64,000 bases of DNA from Pseudomonas brassicacearum subsp. brassicacearum (GTDB lineage: Bacteria; Pseudomonadota; Gammaproteobacteria; Pseudomonadales; Pseudomonadaceae), in NCBI RefSeq assembly GCF_008801605.1, contig NZ_VZPJ01000001.1:620001-684000 (forward strand), in the 5' to 3' direction. Both the position numbers and the translations under genes were made by a program. Positions 48,036-57,706 of this stretch are shown here, piece after piece. The notes beneath the pieces are model-generated. The model saw only the letters and a list, made by a program, of their open reading frames with translations. It ran no database searches and had not been told where the DNA came from. Positions within the stretch are counted from its first letter, which is position 1. Each line of letters starts with the position of its first letter.

Positions 48036-49982
48036 CTAAAACTTGAAGCGCCCGACCAATCCTTGAAGCTGGCCAGAAATGGCCGTCATTCGCCCCGATC
48101 CGGCATGGGCTGAATGCGCGAACTCCTCTACCATCTGCGCATCGGCGTGGATCTGTGCGATGTGCCGATTGATCTCCTCCGCCACTTGATGCTGCTCCTC
48201 TGCCGCCGTGGCGATCTGGGTGTTCTGGTCGCGAATCGAGTCCACTGAAGCGCGGATCTTGTCGAAGCTGTCGCGGGCCCGCTGGATCCGCTGCACGCTA
48301 GCCTGGGACGCTTGCAGGCTGCCTTGCATCTGCTGGGTGACTTCCTGGGTGCGGCGAGCGAGGTTACCCAGTAGGCTGTCTATTTCGCCGGTAGAGTCGG
48401 AGGTGCGACGAGCCAGGGCGCGAACTTCATCCGCGACCACTGCAAAGCCACGCCCTTGATCACCCGCACGGGCGGCTTCGATGGCGGCGTTGAGCGCCAG
48501 CAAGTTGGTCTGCTCGGCAATCGAGCGAATGGTGTCGAGAATCGCATTGATGTTATTGCTGTCTTGCTCGAGCAGATGCATGGTCTGGGTCGATACCTGC
48601 AGCTCCTCACTGAGCTTAAGCACGCTGCCGGTGGCTTCGCTGATTTGCTTCTGGCCATCGTGCACGTCGCGGTAGCCTTCATCAGCACTCGACGCCGCGG
48701 CACTGCAGGAACGTGCGACCTCATTGGCAGTGGCGAGCATTTCATTGAAAGCGGTGCTTACCAATTCCACCGCCTCACGTTGGCGGCCGGCAGCCAGGTT
48801 CATGTTATTGGCGACTTCGTTGGTGTCAGCGGCAGCGACTTGCAGATCGGACGACGCATTGCCAATACGCTTCACCAACTGAGCGATCATGCTTAGAAAC
48901 TGATTGAACCAACCGGCCAGGTTGGCAGTTTCGTCCTTGCCCCGTACCTGGAGTTGACGTGTAAGGTCACCTTCACCTTCGGCAATCTCTTGCAACCCAT
49001 CAGCCACGCCACGAATCGGGCGCACGATCATGCTGGCAAAACCAGCACCAACGATGGCGAACACCACCGCCAATGCAACAGCGATGGCTGCAATCAACCA
49101 GGTCAGGCTCATGGCGTCGGCCATCACTTCATCACGCTTGATCAGGCCAATGAAACGCCATCCCAGGCCATCGGAACTCAGGACGTTGACCATGTATGGC
49201 ACACCATCGATCTCGACTTGAGTCACCCCATCAGCGCTTTTGGCCAATTCGGCATAGCCGGGTCCTAGCTCACCTAACGGCTTGAAATTGTTTTTGGCAT
49301 TTGCGGGATCGACCAAGACATTGCCATTGGCCTCGACCAACATCAGGTAACCACTCTTGCCCAACTTGATGGCTTTGACCAATTCAGTCAGTTGCTTGAG
49401 CGATACGTCCACGCCAACGACGCCCACCGGGGCGCCGCTCGCGTCATTGATCGTGCGGACCGTGCTGACCAGCACCATGTCATCGGGTGCCCAGTAATAC
49501 GCGCCCGTCCGTACGGTTGAGCCTCGTGCGGCTTCCATGGCCGCCTTGTACCAAGGTCGCACCCGTGGGTCGTAGCTGGCCATTGTCTGGTCATCGGGCC
49601 AACCTGCAAAACCTCCGTCATTGAGTCCAAGGGAAATGGAAGCCGTGGTTGGGTGGGTTTCTGCGAAACTGTCGAATACCACCTGGATCTGTCGATCGAC
49701 CTTCGTCACAGGCGTTTGCAGGGCGTCAGCGGCCGTATAGTTCTTCAATCCCTGAACGTTGGCGATCCGAGGGTCTTTGGCAAGGTATTCGACGTTTTGG
49801 CGGATGCTGTCGAAAAACTGCCGCATCCCGCGGTCAATCTGCCTGATTTCGCGGCCACTGCTGTCCAGGAAACTGGCTTGCGCTGCGCTACGCAAGTTCA
49901 GTACGACAACCATTGCGACTAATATGACTGGCGCGCAGGCGATAGCGGCAAACGCCCACGTGAGTTTCTGTTTGATGTTCAT
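48036..49982 (-). CDS. Methyl-accepting chemotaxis protein, dCache type
   Basis: A 648-aa chemoreceptor from the ATG at 49982 ([18 protein letters not shown]): TM1, dCache_1 domain, TM2 ([20 protein letters not shown]), HAMP and signalling hairpin ([17 protein letters not shown]). The dCache domain shows Tyr137, Arg142, Trp144, Tyr145, Tyr162/163 and Asp192 at spacing close to the amino-acid motif, so an amino acid or amine ligand is likely. Flanking genes give no clear link to one pathway. Confidence 0.9.
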   Translation of the reverse strand: MNIKQKLTWAFAAIACAPVILVAMVVVLNLRSAAQASFLDSSGREIRQIDRGMRQFFDSIRQNVEYLAKDPRIANVQGLKNYTAADALQTPVTKVDRQIQVVFDSFAETHPTTASISLGLNDGGFAGWPDDQTMASYDPRVRPWYKAAMEAARGSTVRTGAYYWAPDDMVLVSTVRTINDASGAPVGVVGVDVSLKQLTELVKAIKLGKSGYLMLVEANGNVLVDPANAKNNFKPLGELGPGYAELAKSADGVTQVEIDGVPYMVNVLSSDGLGWRFIGLIKRDEVMADAMSLTWLIAAIAVALAVVFAIVGAGFASMIVRPIRGVADGLQEIAEGEGDLTRQLQVRGKDETANLAGWFNQFLSMIAQLVKRIGNASSDLQVAAADTNEVANNMNLAAGRQREAVELVSTAFNEMLATANEVARSCSAAASSADEGYRDVHDGQKQISEATGSVLKLSEELQVSTQTMHLLEQDSNNINAILDTIRSIAEQTNLLALNAAIEAARAGDQGRGFAVVADEVRALARRTSDSTGEIDSLLGNLARRTQEVTQQMQGSLQASQASVQRIQRARDSFDKIRASVDSIRDQNTQIATAAEEQHQVAEEINRHIAQIHADAQMVEEFAHSAHAGSGRMTAISGQLQGLVGRFKF

Positions 49983-50160
49983 GAGTATTCCTGGGCAGGC
50001 AGATGGAACGTGGGCGCCCATGGGTAAAAGCGCCCGCGGCAAGTGCCGTTAACGTTGCTCACACGACGTGGAAACGAGACAACTCGGTCGTCATTTTTCT
50101 TTCAGATAATGCCTGCCCTCCTCTCAAGAGGAGGGACGAGAAGGCCGACGCATCGTCAAT

Positions 50161-51396
50161 TCAGAAACGCCCAGGAGCGAAGGGTGCCGGCTCGACCACT
50201 GGTGTTTCTCCCATCATTAATTCCGCAAGCAGCCGGCCACTGACCGGACCTAGCGTAAATCCTTGATGAGCATGGCCGAAGTTGAACCAGAGCCCCTTAT
50301 GCGACGGCGCGGCACCAATGACCGGTTTCATATCAACGGTACAAGGTCGCGCACCGCTCCATGGCGTCCGCTCAACCTGAGATCCCAATGCCAAGAGTTG
50401 TCGGGCCGCGCTTTCGGCCTTCCCTAGCTGCACTGGGGTCAGAGGCGCATCGAGACGGGCGAATTCGGCCCCCGTTGATAGACGCACACCACGCTTCATC
50501 GGCGCCAACATGTAGCCTTGCTCGGTATCAAGCACCGGGCGACTCAAGTTTGCCCCGTTGGCGAAATGGGCGTGATAACCACGCTTGATAAACAACGGGA
50601 TGCGGTAACCCATGGGCCTCAGCAACTCTTGGGCCCAAGGACCAAGCGCCACGACGACCTGTGATGCTTCGACCGGCCCGGACTCGGTGGAGACTCGCCA
50701 GCCGGCTCCCGCTTGGCGCAATGAACGGGCATCGCCGCGTTCAAACTGTCCGCCCTCACGCAAGAAGAGCTCGGCATAGCGTTGCACCAGCTCACCCGGA
50801 TCAACACAGGTCCAAGGTTGAAGCCAGTGAATCCCCCCAACGAGAGCTTCACCCAAAGCGGGTTCTGCGAGCCTGAGCCCGGCGCCGTCCAACGCTTGCG
50901 ACAATACACCGTGCGCACTCACACGCTGGGCGCTCTCCATCGCCTTTTCATATTTTTCCGGGGTTCGAAAAGCTTGAATCCAACCTTTGCGCACGATCAG
51001 GTGTTGGGCCTCGCTTTGCTCGATCAACTCGGAGTGCTCGCTGATTGAATGCTCGACCAAGGTCCGAAAGGCGTCCGCAATAGCTCGGTAATGCCTTGGC
51101 GCTGAGTTGGCCCAATACCTGGTCAGCGTAGGCATGTACTCCGGCATCGCGCGCAGATGATAGTTGACGCCGATATCGCGCTTGGTCACCACTCTCATCA
51201 GGCTCGCCAGGTCCCTTGGGAACCCGTACGGTTCAACGGCCTCGCGCTGGATGATCCCGGCATTACCGTATGACGTCTCGCGCCCGGGCGGCCCCTTGTC
51301 TACCAAGGTCACCGCACAGCCCCGGCGTTGCAGATGCAGGGCCGTGCTTATACCGACGATGCCGGCGCCCAGTACTACTACTTGTTTGTCGTTCAC
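50161..51396 (-). CDS. FAD-dependent D-amino acid dehydrogenase-like protein (DadA family)
   Basis: A 411-aa flavoprotein: VVVLGAGIVGISTALHLQRR (FAD motif), ETSYGNAGII (DadA hallmark), and a C-terminal FGHAHQGFTLGPVSGRLLAE. The GTG at 51396 has GGAGG before it and lies 12 bp after the RidA-like gene. DadA/RidA pairs oxidise a D-amino acid or imino acid and clear the reactive imine. The HutC-like palindrome at 51876 lies upstream of the pair, so the substrate may be D-histidine or a related amino acid; this is inference. Confidence 0.83.
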   Translation of the reverse strand: MNDKQVVVLGAGIVGISTALHLQRRGCAVTLVDKGPPGRETSYGNAGIIQREAVEPYGFPRDLASLMRVVTKRDIGVNYHLRAMPEYMPTLTRYWANSAPRHYRAIADAFRTLVEHSISEHSELIEQSEAQHLIVRKGWIQAFRTPEKYEKAMESAQRVSAHGVLSQALDGAGLRLAEPALGEALVGGIHWLQPWTCVDPGELVQRYAELFLREGGQFERGDARSLRQAGAGWRVSTESGPVEASQVVVALGPWAQELLRPMGYRIPLFIKRGYHAHFANGANLSRPVLDTEQGYMLAPMKRGVRLSTGAEFARLDAPLTPVQLGKAESAARQLLALGSQVERTPWSGARPCTVDMKPVIGAAPSHKGLWFNFGHAHQGFTLGPVSGRLLAELMMGETPVVEPAPFAPGRF

Positions 51397-51408
51397 GCTG
51401 CCTCCAAC

Positions 51409-51756
51409 TCAAGCACGCTGCTGCGCGATGACACTGATTTCAACCAACGCATCCACCACGAGGCCGGCACAGACGGTAGCGCGAACAGGCAAATTGGCCG
51501 TGAAAAACGAAGCATAAATCCGGTTGAACTCGGCGAAGTTACTCCGCTCGGTCAAGTACACCGTGACGCTCACCACGTCATCCAACGACAGTGACTCAGC
51601 TTCCAATGTTTGAGCAATGCGCATCAACGTCAGGCGCGTTTGTGCCTCGATACCCGCCGGGAAGCTGCCGTCCTCATTGAACGGCAGTTCACCGGATAAA
51701 AACACTAGGCCTTGGCTGTGGCGGACTTTTGAAAAGGGCAAATTGCTAACCGTCAT
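51409..51756 (-). CDS. RidA-family imine/enamine deaminase
   Basis: A 115-aa YjgF/YER057c/UK114-family protein: SQGLVFLSGELPFNEDG, QTRLTLMRIAQTLEAESLSL, DDVVSVTVYLTERSNFAEFN, and RATVCAGLVVDALVEI with the substrate-binding arginine. Its stop is 12 bp before the DadA-like start, so the pair is one operon. It would hydrolyse the imine released by that oxidase. Confidence 0.87.
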   Translation of the reverse strand: MTVSNLPFSKVRHSQGLVFLSGELPFNEDGSFPAGIEAQTRLTLMRIAQTLEAESLSLDDVVSVTVYLTERSNFAEFNRIYASFFTANLPVRATVCAGLVVDALVEISVIAQQRA

Positions 51757-52215
51757 GGGGGACTCTCTCTAAGCGGATTATGAAAGCGCCTATAGCAGGC
51801 GCCACTTTTAGCCATCGACTCGACCGAGCGTGTCACAGCAGATCGGAAATCGGTCTACAAGCCTGATCGATGAGACTGTATATACAGGACTAAGCATTTA
51901 CCGTGCCTGTTAGACAAGGATTCCCTTCAGACCCCTGATCCGAAGTGGATCGAGCACTGCTTCTGTCCAAAATACTGTCCGCAGAAAGGCCTACCATGCG
52001 CTTCCTTTCGACTCATCAATGAGACAGCGGAAACACTCCGATGCAACCTTCAGTTACACCTGAACAAATATTCATGTGAGCACCCCCTGGCCTGGAAGGC
52101 GTTTACGAGCAGCGATCAACAGAAAAGATAAGGCTTGGCCTGAACATTGCGTTACCTATATATACAGGATCATACAGCAACACTTCCTTGTGGCCCTGCA
52201 CCTAAGAGGTAATCA
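51757..52215. promoter_or_regulatory. Divergent promoter region with two HutC-like palindromes
   Basis: This 459-bp gap separates the leftward RidA/DadA operon from the rightward aminotransferase-HutC operon. It holds CTGTATATACAG (51876-51887, perfect palindrome) and CCTATATATACAGG (52155-52168, one mismatch). Both carry the TGTA/TACA-type core of Pseudomonas HutC sites. No gene is seen inside. Confidence 0.6.
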
Positions 52216-52422
52216 ATGAAAAAACTGCACCCGATGACTGCCGCGACTACCGAAGGGATGAGCCTCGCAGGCCGGATCGCCGAATTGGCGACACTCTTCC
52301 ACTACAGCCTCCCGCACGAAATCCTTCAAAGCGCTGAACTGCCGAGCCCGCAGCGTCCCCTGCGGCACCATCCAGATCGCAATACCTTCCAGCAAAATTC
52401 CCGAGAGGTTAGCCTTGTATGA
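52216..52422 (+). CDS. Possible 68-aa small protein coupled to the aminotransferase gene
   Basis: The ATG has AGAGG six bases upstream and the stop overlaps the aminotransferase ATG (ATGA), both signs of a real, translationally coupled gene. The product (MKKLHPMTAATTEGMSLAGR onward) is unlike any family I know and carries six histidines. Against this, the opposite strand reads a stretch (LLEGIAIWMVPQG, then FSALKDFVRE) reminiscent of a LysR C-terminus, so this could be relic sequence read in reverse. Confidence 0.35.
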   Translation: MKKLHPMTAATTEGMSLAGRIAELATLFHYSLPHEILQSAELPSPQRPLRHHPDRNTFQQNSREVSLV

Positions 52423-53555
52423 ACGCCAACGACCTGACCCTGCTTGCTCGCGCTGAAGTACGCGAATTGGCCAGTTACAACGCCGGCCTCGCCGCTGATG
52501 CAGTGCGCAAACGCTTCGGTCTGACACGCGTCGCTAAATTGGGCAGCAATGAAAACCCAATGGGCACCGCCCCCGCTGTCAACGCCGCGACCACCCAAGC
52601 CTGCCATGAGATTGCGCTGTACCCCGACTCTGGCTGCCAGGCACTGCGCTCCGCACTCTCGGAAAAACTTGATGTTCCGGAAGATCGCTTCGTGTTCGGC
52701 AACGGTTCTGAGGATTTGCTGAGTGTCATCAGTCGAGTGTTTCTGGACCATGATGATGAAGTGGTTACCGTGGTGCCCTCCTTCGGCTTGCATTTCATTT
52801 TTCCAGTGGCAGCCGGCGCTCGGGTAATCGGTGTCCCCATGACCGACCAAGGCACTTTTGACGTGGCGGCGATGATTTCCGCCCTTACACCGCATACCCA
52901 TGTGCTGATGTTTTCCTGCCCCTCCAATCCGGTTGGCTGCACCTTGAGCGCAATCGAATTGAAGCAATTGCTTGATGCATTACCTCCGAAGTGCTTGCTG
53001 GTGTTTGACGAAGCCTATTACGAATACGCCCAATGGGAGCCTGAGTACCCAGACTGCCTCGGCTTGATCCAGGCCAGCGGCAAGCCGTTTATCCTGCTTC
53101 GAACCTTCTCCAAGGCCTATTCATTGGCAGGTTTACGCATCGGCTATGGCATTGTCAGCGACCCGCTACTGGCCGATTTGATCAATCGCCTGCGCACCCC
53201 CTTCAACGTAAACCGAGTGGCCCAAGCCGCTGCGGTCGCCGCGCTGGCCGATGAAAATCATCTGAATGCCGGCCTCTCCCACGTCGCCAGCGAACGCCGA
53301 CGACTGGAGATCGCACTGCAAGAGCAAGGCATCACAACTGCCCCCTCCATGGCCAACTTCCTCTTTTTCAGCACCCCTTATCCTGCCGAAATCATCAACC
53401 AGGCATTACTGCGCGAAGGGGTCATCATCAAGCCTTGGCGCGAAGCGGGATATACTCAGTACTTGCGGGTATCCATAGGAAGCTGTGAGGATAACGATCT
53501 TTTCCTCCATTCCTTGGCAAGAGTCCTTGCCGCACAAGAGACACGGACCGACTGA
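52419..53555 (+). CDS. HisC-like class I/II aminotransferase
   Basis: PLP-dependent aminotransferase of 378 aa in the histidinol-phosphate aminotransferase family: LGSNENPMG, YPDSGCQALR, NGSEDLLSVI, and the PLP lysine in RTFSKAYSLAGLRIGYG. It starts with GAGAGG upstream and shares one base with the HutC gene that follows. Being linked to hutC and a histidine transporter, and not to biosynthetic his genes, it more likely transaminates histidine or a related amino acid in catabolism. It is not necessarily the biosynthetic HisC. Confidence 0.83.
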   Translation: MNANDLTLLARAEVRELASYNAGLAADAVRKRFGLTRVAKLGSNENPMGTAPAVNAATTQACHEIALYPDSGCQALRSALSEKLDVPEDRFVFGNGSEDLLSVISRVFLDHDDEVVTVVPSFGLHFIFPVAAGARVIGVPMTDQGTFDVAAMISALTPHTHVLMFSCPSNPVGCTLSAIELKQLLDALPPKCLLVFDEAYYEYAQWEPEYPDCLGLIQASGKPFILLRTFSKAYSLAGLRIGYGIVSDPLLADLINRLRTPFNVNRVAQAAAVAALADENHLNAGLSHVASERRRLEIALQEQGITTAPSMANFLFFSTPYPAEIINQALLREGVIIKPWREAGYTQYLRVSIGSCEDNDLFLHSLARVLAAQETRTD

Positions 53556-54292
53556 TGATCAAAAATGCACCACAAGCGCTCTACCGACGCGCGAAGGATT
53601 TTGTGCTGGACCAACTTCGAGCGGGCGTTTGGAAACCTGGCGACCTGATCTACTCAGAGAACCAGTTGGTGCAAGAGCTGGGCATCTCGCGCATGACCGT
53701 CAATCGAGCCCTGCGCGAGCTGACCGAAGAAGGTCTATTGGTGCGGATTTCAGGTGTTGGAACATTCGTAGCCGAAAGCAAGCCGCAATCGAACCTGTTG
53801 CGCATCACCAACATCGCTGACGAGATTCTCGCTCGGGGTCATAGTTACGGCTGTCGCGTCCTGCACCTGGGACGCGAATCCGCATCGATGTCAGTCGCTT
53901 CCGCCCTGGGCCTACCCACGGGCTCTTCGGTTTTTCATCTGGTTTGTGCGCACAGCGAAGAAGACGTGCCAGTGCAGCTTGAGGATCGTTACGTCAATCC
54001 CGAGCTGGTGCCAGAGTTCCTGAAACAAAAATTCGGCGAACACCTGCAACCGGCCAAATACCTTCTGCAAGTGATCAAGCCCGACGAAATGGAACATATC
54101 GTAGAGGCCTGCCACCCCAGCGCCGAGGAGAGTAAGCATCTGCAAATTGATGCAACCGAACCTTGCCTGGCCCTCATACGCCGGACTTGGAGCCAAAACA
54201 AAATTGTCACCTTTGTGCGGCTCGTCCACCCCTCCTCCCGCTATCGCTTGGGTAGCCGCCTACCCATGAACGCAGCGCACAGAGACGTCTGA
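53555..54292 (+). CDS. hutC: GntR-family histidine-utilisation repressor
   Basis: A 245-aa GntR/HutC-subfamily repressor: winged helix (VLDQLRAGVWKPGDLIYSEN, then LVQELGISRMTVNRALRELT and EEGLLVRISGVGTFVAE) and a UTRA effector domain (PVQLEDRYVNPELVPEFL, CLALIRRTW, VTFVRLVHPSSRYRLGSRL). HutC proteins bind urocanate and release TGTA/TACA-type operators; four such sites lie at promoters in 51.8-58.0 kb. Its ATG overlaps the aminotransferase stop by one base. Confidence 0.88.
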   Translation: MIKNAPQALYRRAKDFVLDQLRAGVWKPGDLIYSENQLVQELGISRMTVNRALRELTEEGLLVRISGVGTFVAESKPQSNLLRITNIADEILARGHSYGCRVLHLGRESASMSVASALGLPTGSSVFHLVCAHSEEDVPVQLEDRYVNPELVPEFLKQKFGEHLQPAKYLLQVIKPDEMEHIVEACHPSAEESKHLQIDATEPCLALIRRTWSQNKIVTFVRLVHPSSRYRLGSRLPMNAAHRDV

Positions 54293-54660
54293 CTCTTCGA
54301 CACATCTGCCGTAAAGCTTGACCAGCGCCGCTTCCAAAGGGCGTCGGTCGCTTTCTGATTCATACATCACAATAGACCCAGGCCCTACGCCCGTAGTGAC
54401 CGGAAAAAACGAAACTGATCACCCCCTCCCCTCAGCGTTTCCAGCCCTTCTTCCACCCATGCACATCCGAGCAGATAAATGGTTGCTTGATTGGCTATGC
54501 CTGTATGTACAAGTATGTATTTACGCGGTAAAGTCGATCCGTCACCTCGACACGCTTAAACCAAAAAATGGGCTCTGTGTACCACTCCCATAGCGACACA
54601 CACGAGCTCCGTACCGCATCCGTGCGCTCAAGCGCTCTTTGGTCCTTAGGAATAAAAACA
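54293..54660 (+). promoter_or_regulatory. Promoter region of the second histidine-type transporter, with HutC site
   Basis: A 368-bp gap without a gene. CCTGTATGTACAAG (54500-54513) differs by one base from the HutC consensus CTTGTATGTACAAG. A second, partial GTATGTATTTAC lies directly behind it. Confidence 0.65.
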
Positions 54661-55443
54661 ATGAAAAAATCTATTTTGACCCTCTCTGTACTGGCGTTGT
54701 GTGTGGCTGGCAGCTTTGCCTCGGCCAAGGAGTACAAGGAGTTGCGGTTCGGCGTTGACCCCTCTTACGCCCCTTTCGAGTCCAAAGCTGCCGACGGTAG
54801 CCTGGTGGGCTTCGATATCGACTTAGGCAATGCGATTTGTGCGGAATTGAAAGTGAAGTGCAAATGGGTCGAGAGTGATTTTGACGGCATGATTCCCGGC
54901 CTGAAAGCCAACAAATTCGACGGCGTGATCTCCGCCATGACCGTGACATCCTCGCGAGAAAAAGTCATCGATTTCTCCGATGAACTGTTCTCCGTTCCTA
55001 CCTCCTTCGTTTTCAAGAAAGGCTCCGGCCTGACCGAAGATATCAGGACGCTCGTCGGCAAGACGGTTGGTTATGAGCAAGGCACCACCGAGGAAGCTTA
55101 TGCAAAAGCCGTACTGAACAAGGCCGGGGTCAAAACCCAAGCCTATGCAAACCAGGATCAGGTCTATTCGGACTTGGTGACCGGCCGTCTCGATGCCTCG
55201 ATCCAGAATATGTTGCAAGCCGAAATGGGCTTCTTGAAGTCGCCGCAAGGGGCGAATTTTGAGGTAAGTAAAGCAGTCGAGCATGAACTGTTGCCCGCGA
55301 AAACCGCGGTAGGTCTCGCCCAAGGCAACGCCGATCTCAAGGCCCTGATAAACAAAGGCATCAAGGCACTGCATGAGGATGGCAGCTATGTAGCCATCCA
55401 GAAAAAACACTTTGGTGATCAGAATATCTACAGCGGTAAATAA
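54661..55443 (+). CDS. Histidine-type ABC transporter periplasmic binding protein
   Basis: LAO/HisJ-type binding protein of 260 aa. The signal peptide is MKKSILTLSVLALCVAGSFA, and the mature protein begins near KEYKELRFGVDPSYAPFE with GFDIDLGNAICAEL. The start at 54661 is chosen over the open frame from 54568 because it gives a proper signal peptide. The HutC site upstream makes histidine or urocanate the likely inducer. A strong terminator follows directly, before the permease genes. Confidence 0.9.
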   Translation: MKKSILTLSVLALCVAGSFASAKEYKELRFGVDPSYAPFESKAADGSLVGFDIDLGNAICAELKVKCKWVESDFDGMIPGLKANKFDGVISAMTVTSSREKVIDFSDELFSVPTSFVFKKGSGLTEDIRTLVGKTVGYEQGTTEEAYAKAVLNKAGVKTQAYANQDQVYSDLVTGRLDASIQNMLQAEMGFLKSPQGANFEVSKAVEHELLPAKTAVGLAQGNADLKALINKGIKALHEDGSYVAIQKKHFGDQNIYSGK

Positions 55444-55450
55444 CACGCTG

Positions 55451-55475
55451 CGCCCATTTTCGGATGGGCGTTTTT
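55451..55475 (+). terminator. Intrinsic terminator between binding protein and permeases
   Basis: CGCCCAT-N6-ATGGGCG followed by TTTTT, eight bases past the binding-protein stop. It should let only part of the transcripts reach the permeases, giving more binding protein than membrane parts. Confidence 0.85.
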
Positions 55476-55498
55476 CTTGATTGACGAAGGGCTGTCCA

Positions 55499-56218
55499 AT
55501 GCTAGAAAACCTATTGCAGACTCTAGGCTTCAGCCTAAAGGGTTTCGGCCCGCTGTTGCTGCAAGGCTCCTGGATGACTGTCAAATTATCCGCACTGTGC
55601 TTGTTGCTGAGCGTGGGCCTGGGATTGATCGGTGCCAGCGCGAAACTCTCGAAGTCAGCCTTGCTACGCATCCCTGCGCAAGCCTACACCACGCTTATCC
55701 GCGGCGTGCCCGACCTGGTCTTGATGCTGCTGATCTTTTATAGCCTTCAGACGTGGCTGACGAATCTGACCGATGCCTTTGGCTGGGAATATATCGAAAT
55801 CAATCCGTTCAGCGCAGGGGTCATCACCCTGGGCTTCATCTACGGTGCGTATTTCACCGAAACCTTCCGCGGAGCGATTCTCGCCGTTCCAAAGGGGCAA
55901 TTAGAAGCAGCCACGGCCTATGGCCTGACCCGCGCCCAACGATTCCGCCTGGTGCTTTTCCCGCAAATGATGCGCTTTGCATTACCGGGCATTGGCAACA
56001 ACTGGATGGTGATCCTGAAAGCGACCGCACTGGTCTCGATCATTGGTCTGGCTGACTTGGTCAAGGTTGCCCAGGATGCAGGAAAGAGTTCCTATCAACT
56101 GTTCTTCTTCTTGGTCCTTGCAGCGTTGATCTATTTGGTTATCACCACCGCATCAAACTATGTCTTGCGCAGGCTGGAAAGTTTTTACGCCGCAGGAACT
56201 CGGGAGGCCGTGCGATGA
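55499..56218 (+). CDS. Histidine-type ABC transporter permease (HisQ type)
   Basis: A 239-aa permease: MLENLLQTLGFSLKGFGPLL, IRGVPDLVLMLLIFY, and the EAA loop QLEAATAYGLTRAQRFRLVL. The ATG at 55499 is preferred to a TTG at 55481 that lies against the terminator. Its stop overlaps the next permease start (ATGA). Confidence 0.88.
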   Translation: MLENLLQTLGFSLKGFGPLLLQGSWMTVKLSALCLLLSVGLGLIGASAKLSKSALLRIPAQAYTTLIRGVPDLVLMLLIFYSLQTWLTNLTDAFGWEYIEINPFSAGVITLGFIYGAYFTETFRGAILAVPKGQLEAATAYGLTRAQRFRLVLFPQMMRFALPGIGNNWMVILKATALVSIIGLADLVKVAQDAGKSSYQLFFFLVLAALIYLVITTASNYVLRRLESFYAAGTREAVR

Positions 56219-56925
56219 TCGAGCTATTGCAAGAATATTGGAAACCCTTCCTGTACCACGATGGTTATCACATCACGGGCTTGGCGATGACACTATGGCT
56301 GCTCAGTGCCTCGCTCTTCTTCGGCTTCTTGATGGCGGTCCCGCTGTCGATTGCCAGGGTATCAAGCAACCTTTTCGTGCGCTGGCCCGTGCAGTTCTAT
56401 ACCTATTTGTTCCGTGGCACGCCTCTGTATATACAGCTACTGATCTGCTACACCGGCATCTACAGCCTCGCTGCGGTGCGCTCCCAACCGCTGCTTGATG
56501 CATTCTTTCGCGATGCATTGAACTGCACCATCCTGGCCTTTGCCTTGAACACTTGCGCCTACACCACAGAGATCTTCTCCGGGGCGATTCGTAACATGAA
56601 TCATGGTGAAGTCGAAGCAGCGAAGGCCTTTGGGCTTCGAGGATGGAAGCTTTACACCTACATCATCATGCCGTCTGCATTGCGCCGCTCACTGCCGAAC
56701 TACAGCAACGAAGTGATACTGATGCTGCATTCCACCACGGTCGCTTTCACCGCCACGGTACCGGACATCCTCAAGGTTGCCAGAGATGCCAATTCAGCAA
56801 CATTTCTGACCTTCCAATCGTTCGGCATCGCCGCAGCGATTTACCTCGCTATCACTTTCTCTCTGGTCGGTCTGTTCCGTCTGGCTGAGCGCCGTTGGCT
56901 GTCGTTCCTCGGCCCAGCTCATTAA
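56215..56925 (+). CDS. Histidine-type ABC transporter permease (HisM type)
   Basis: A 236-aa permease with FRGTPLYIQLLICYTG and the EAA loop EVEAAKAFGLRGWKLYTYI. It is coupled to the HisQ-type gene by a four-base overlap, and the ATPase gene follows. It is clearly related to the permease at 3508-4272, but the two are not identical. Confidence 0.88.
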   Translation: MIELLQEYWKPFLYHDGYHITGLAMTLWLLSASLFFGFLMAVPLSIARVSSNLFVRWPVQFYTYLFRGTPLYIQLLICYTGIYSLAAVRSQPLLDAFFRDALNCTILAFALNTCAYTTEIFSGAIRNMNHGEVEAAKAFGLRGWKLYTYIIMPSALRRSLPNYSNEVILMLHSTTVAFTATVPDILKVARDANSATFLTFQSFGIAAAIYLAITFSLVGLFRLAERRWLSFLGPAH

Positions 56926-56941
56926 TTCAGGGTGCTTGAAT

Positions 56942-57706
56942 ATGTACAAACTGACCGTAGAAAACCTGCATAAAAGCTATGGCGACCACGAAGTCCTCAA
57001 GGGTGTTTCGCTGAACGCAAAGGCCGGCGACGTCATTAGCCTGATCGGTGCCAGCGGGTCGGGCAAAAGCACCTTTTTGCGCTGTATCAACTTTCTGGAA
57101 ATCCCTAGCAACGGCGCCATGAGCCTCGACAATCAGCCGATACGCATGATCCATGACCACCACGGCATGCGCGTTGCAAACGCAGACGAACTGCAGCGGC
57201 TGCGCACTCGACTGGCGATGGTATTCCAGCATTTCAATCTGTGGAGCCACATGACCGTGCTCGACAACATCACAATGGCCCCTCGCCGAGTGTTGGGGGT
57301 CAGCAAGAAGGATGCAGAGGAGCTGGCTCGGCGTTACCTGGACAAGGTTGGTTTACCATCGCGAGTTGCCGATCAATACCCGGCCTTTCTCTCAGGCGGC
57401 CAGCAGCAGCGCGTCGCGATAGCCCGGGCGCTGGCCATGGAACCGGAAATCATGCTGTTCGACGAACCGACGTCTGCCCTGGACCCTGAACTAGTAGGAG
57501 AAGTGCTGAAGGTCATTCAGGGCCTCGCCGAAGAAGGCCGAACCATGATCATGGTGACGCACGAAATGAGCTTCGCTCGTAAGGTATCGAACCAGGTGTT
57601 GTTCTTGCACCAAGGGCTCGTAGAAGAGCAAGGGCCGCCTGAGGAAGTGCTGGGGAACCCCAAGAGCGAGCGTTTGCAGCAATTTCTCAGCGGCAATCTG
57701 AAATAA
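56942..57706 (+). CDS. Histidine-type ABC transporter ATPase (HisP type)
   Basis: A 254-aa ATPase: MYKLTVENLHKSYGDHEVLK, GASGSGKS (Walker A), LSGGQQQRVAIARALAMEPE, IMLFDEP and MVTHEMSFAR. The ATG at 56942 has AGGG about ten bases upstream; a TTG two codons earlier is possible. It completes the second transporter. HutU lies 370 bp further on behind its own HutC-like site. Confidence 0.9.
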   Translation: MYKLTVENLHKSYGDHEVLKGVSLNAKAGDVISLIGASGSGKSTFLRCINFLEIPSNGAMSLDNQPIRMIHDHHGMRVANADELQRLRTRLAMVFQHFNLWSHMTVLDNITMAPRRVLGVSKKDAEELARRYLDKVGLPSRVADQYPAFLSGGQQQRVAIARALAMEPEIMLFDEPTSALDPELVGEVLKVIQGLAEEGRTMIMVTHEMSFARKVSNQVLFLHQGLVEEQGPPEEVLGNPKSERLQQFLSGNLK

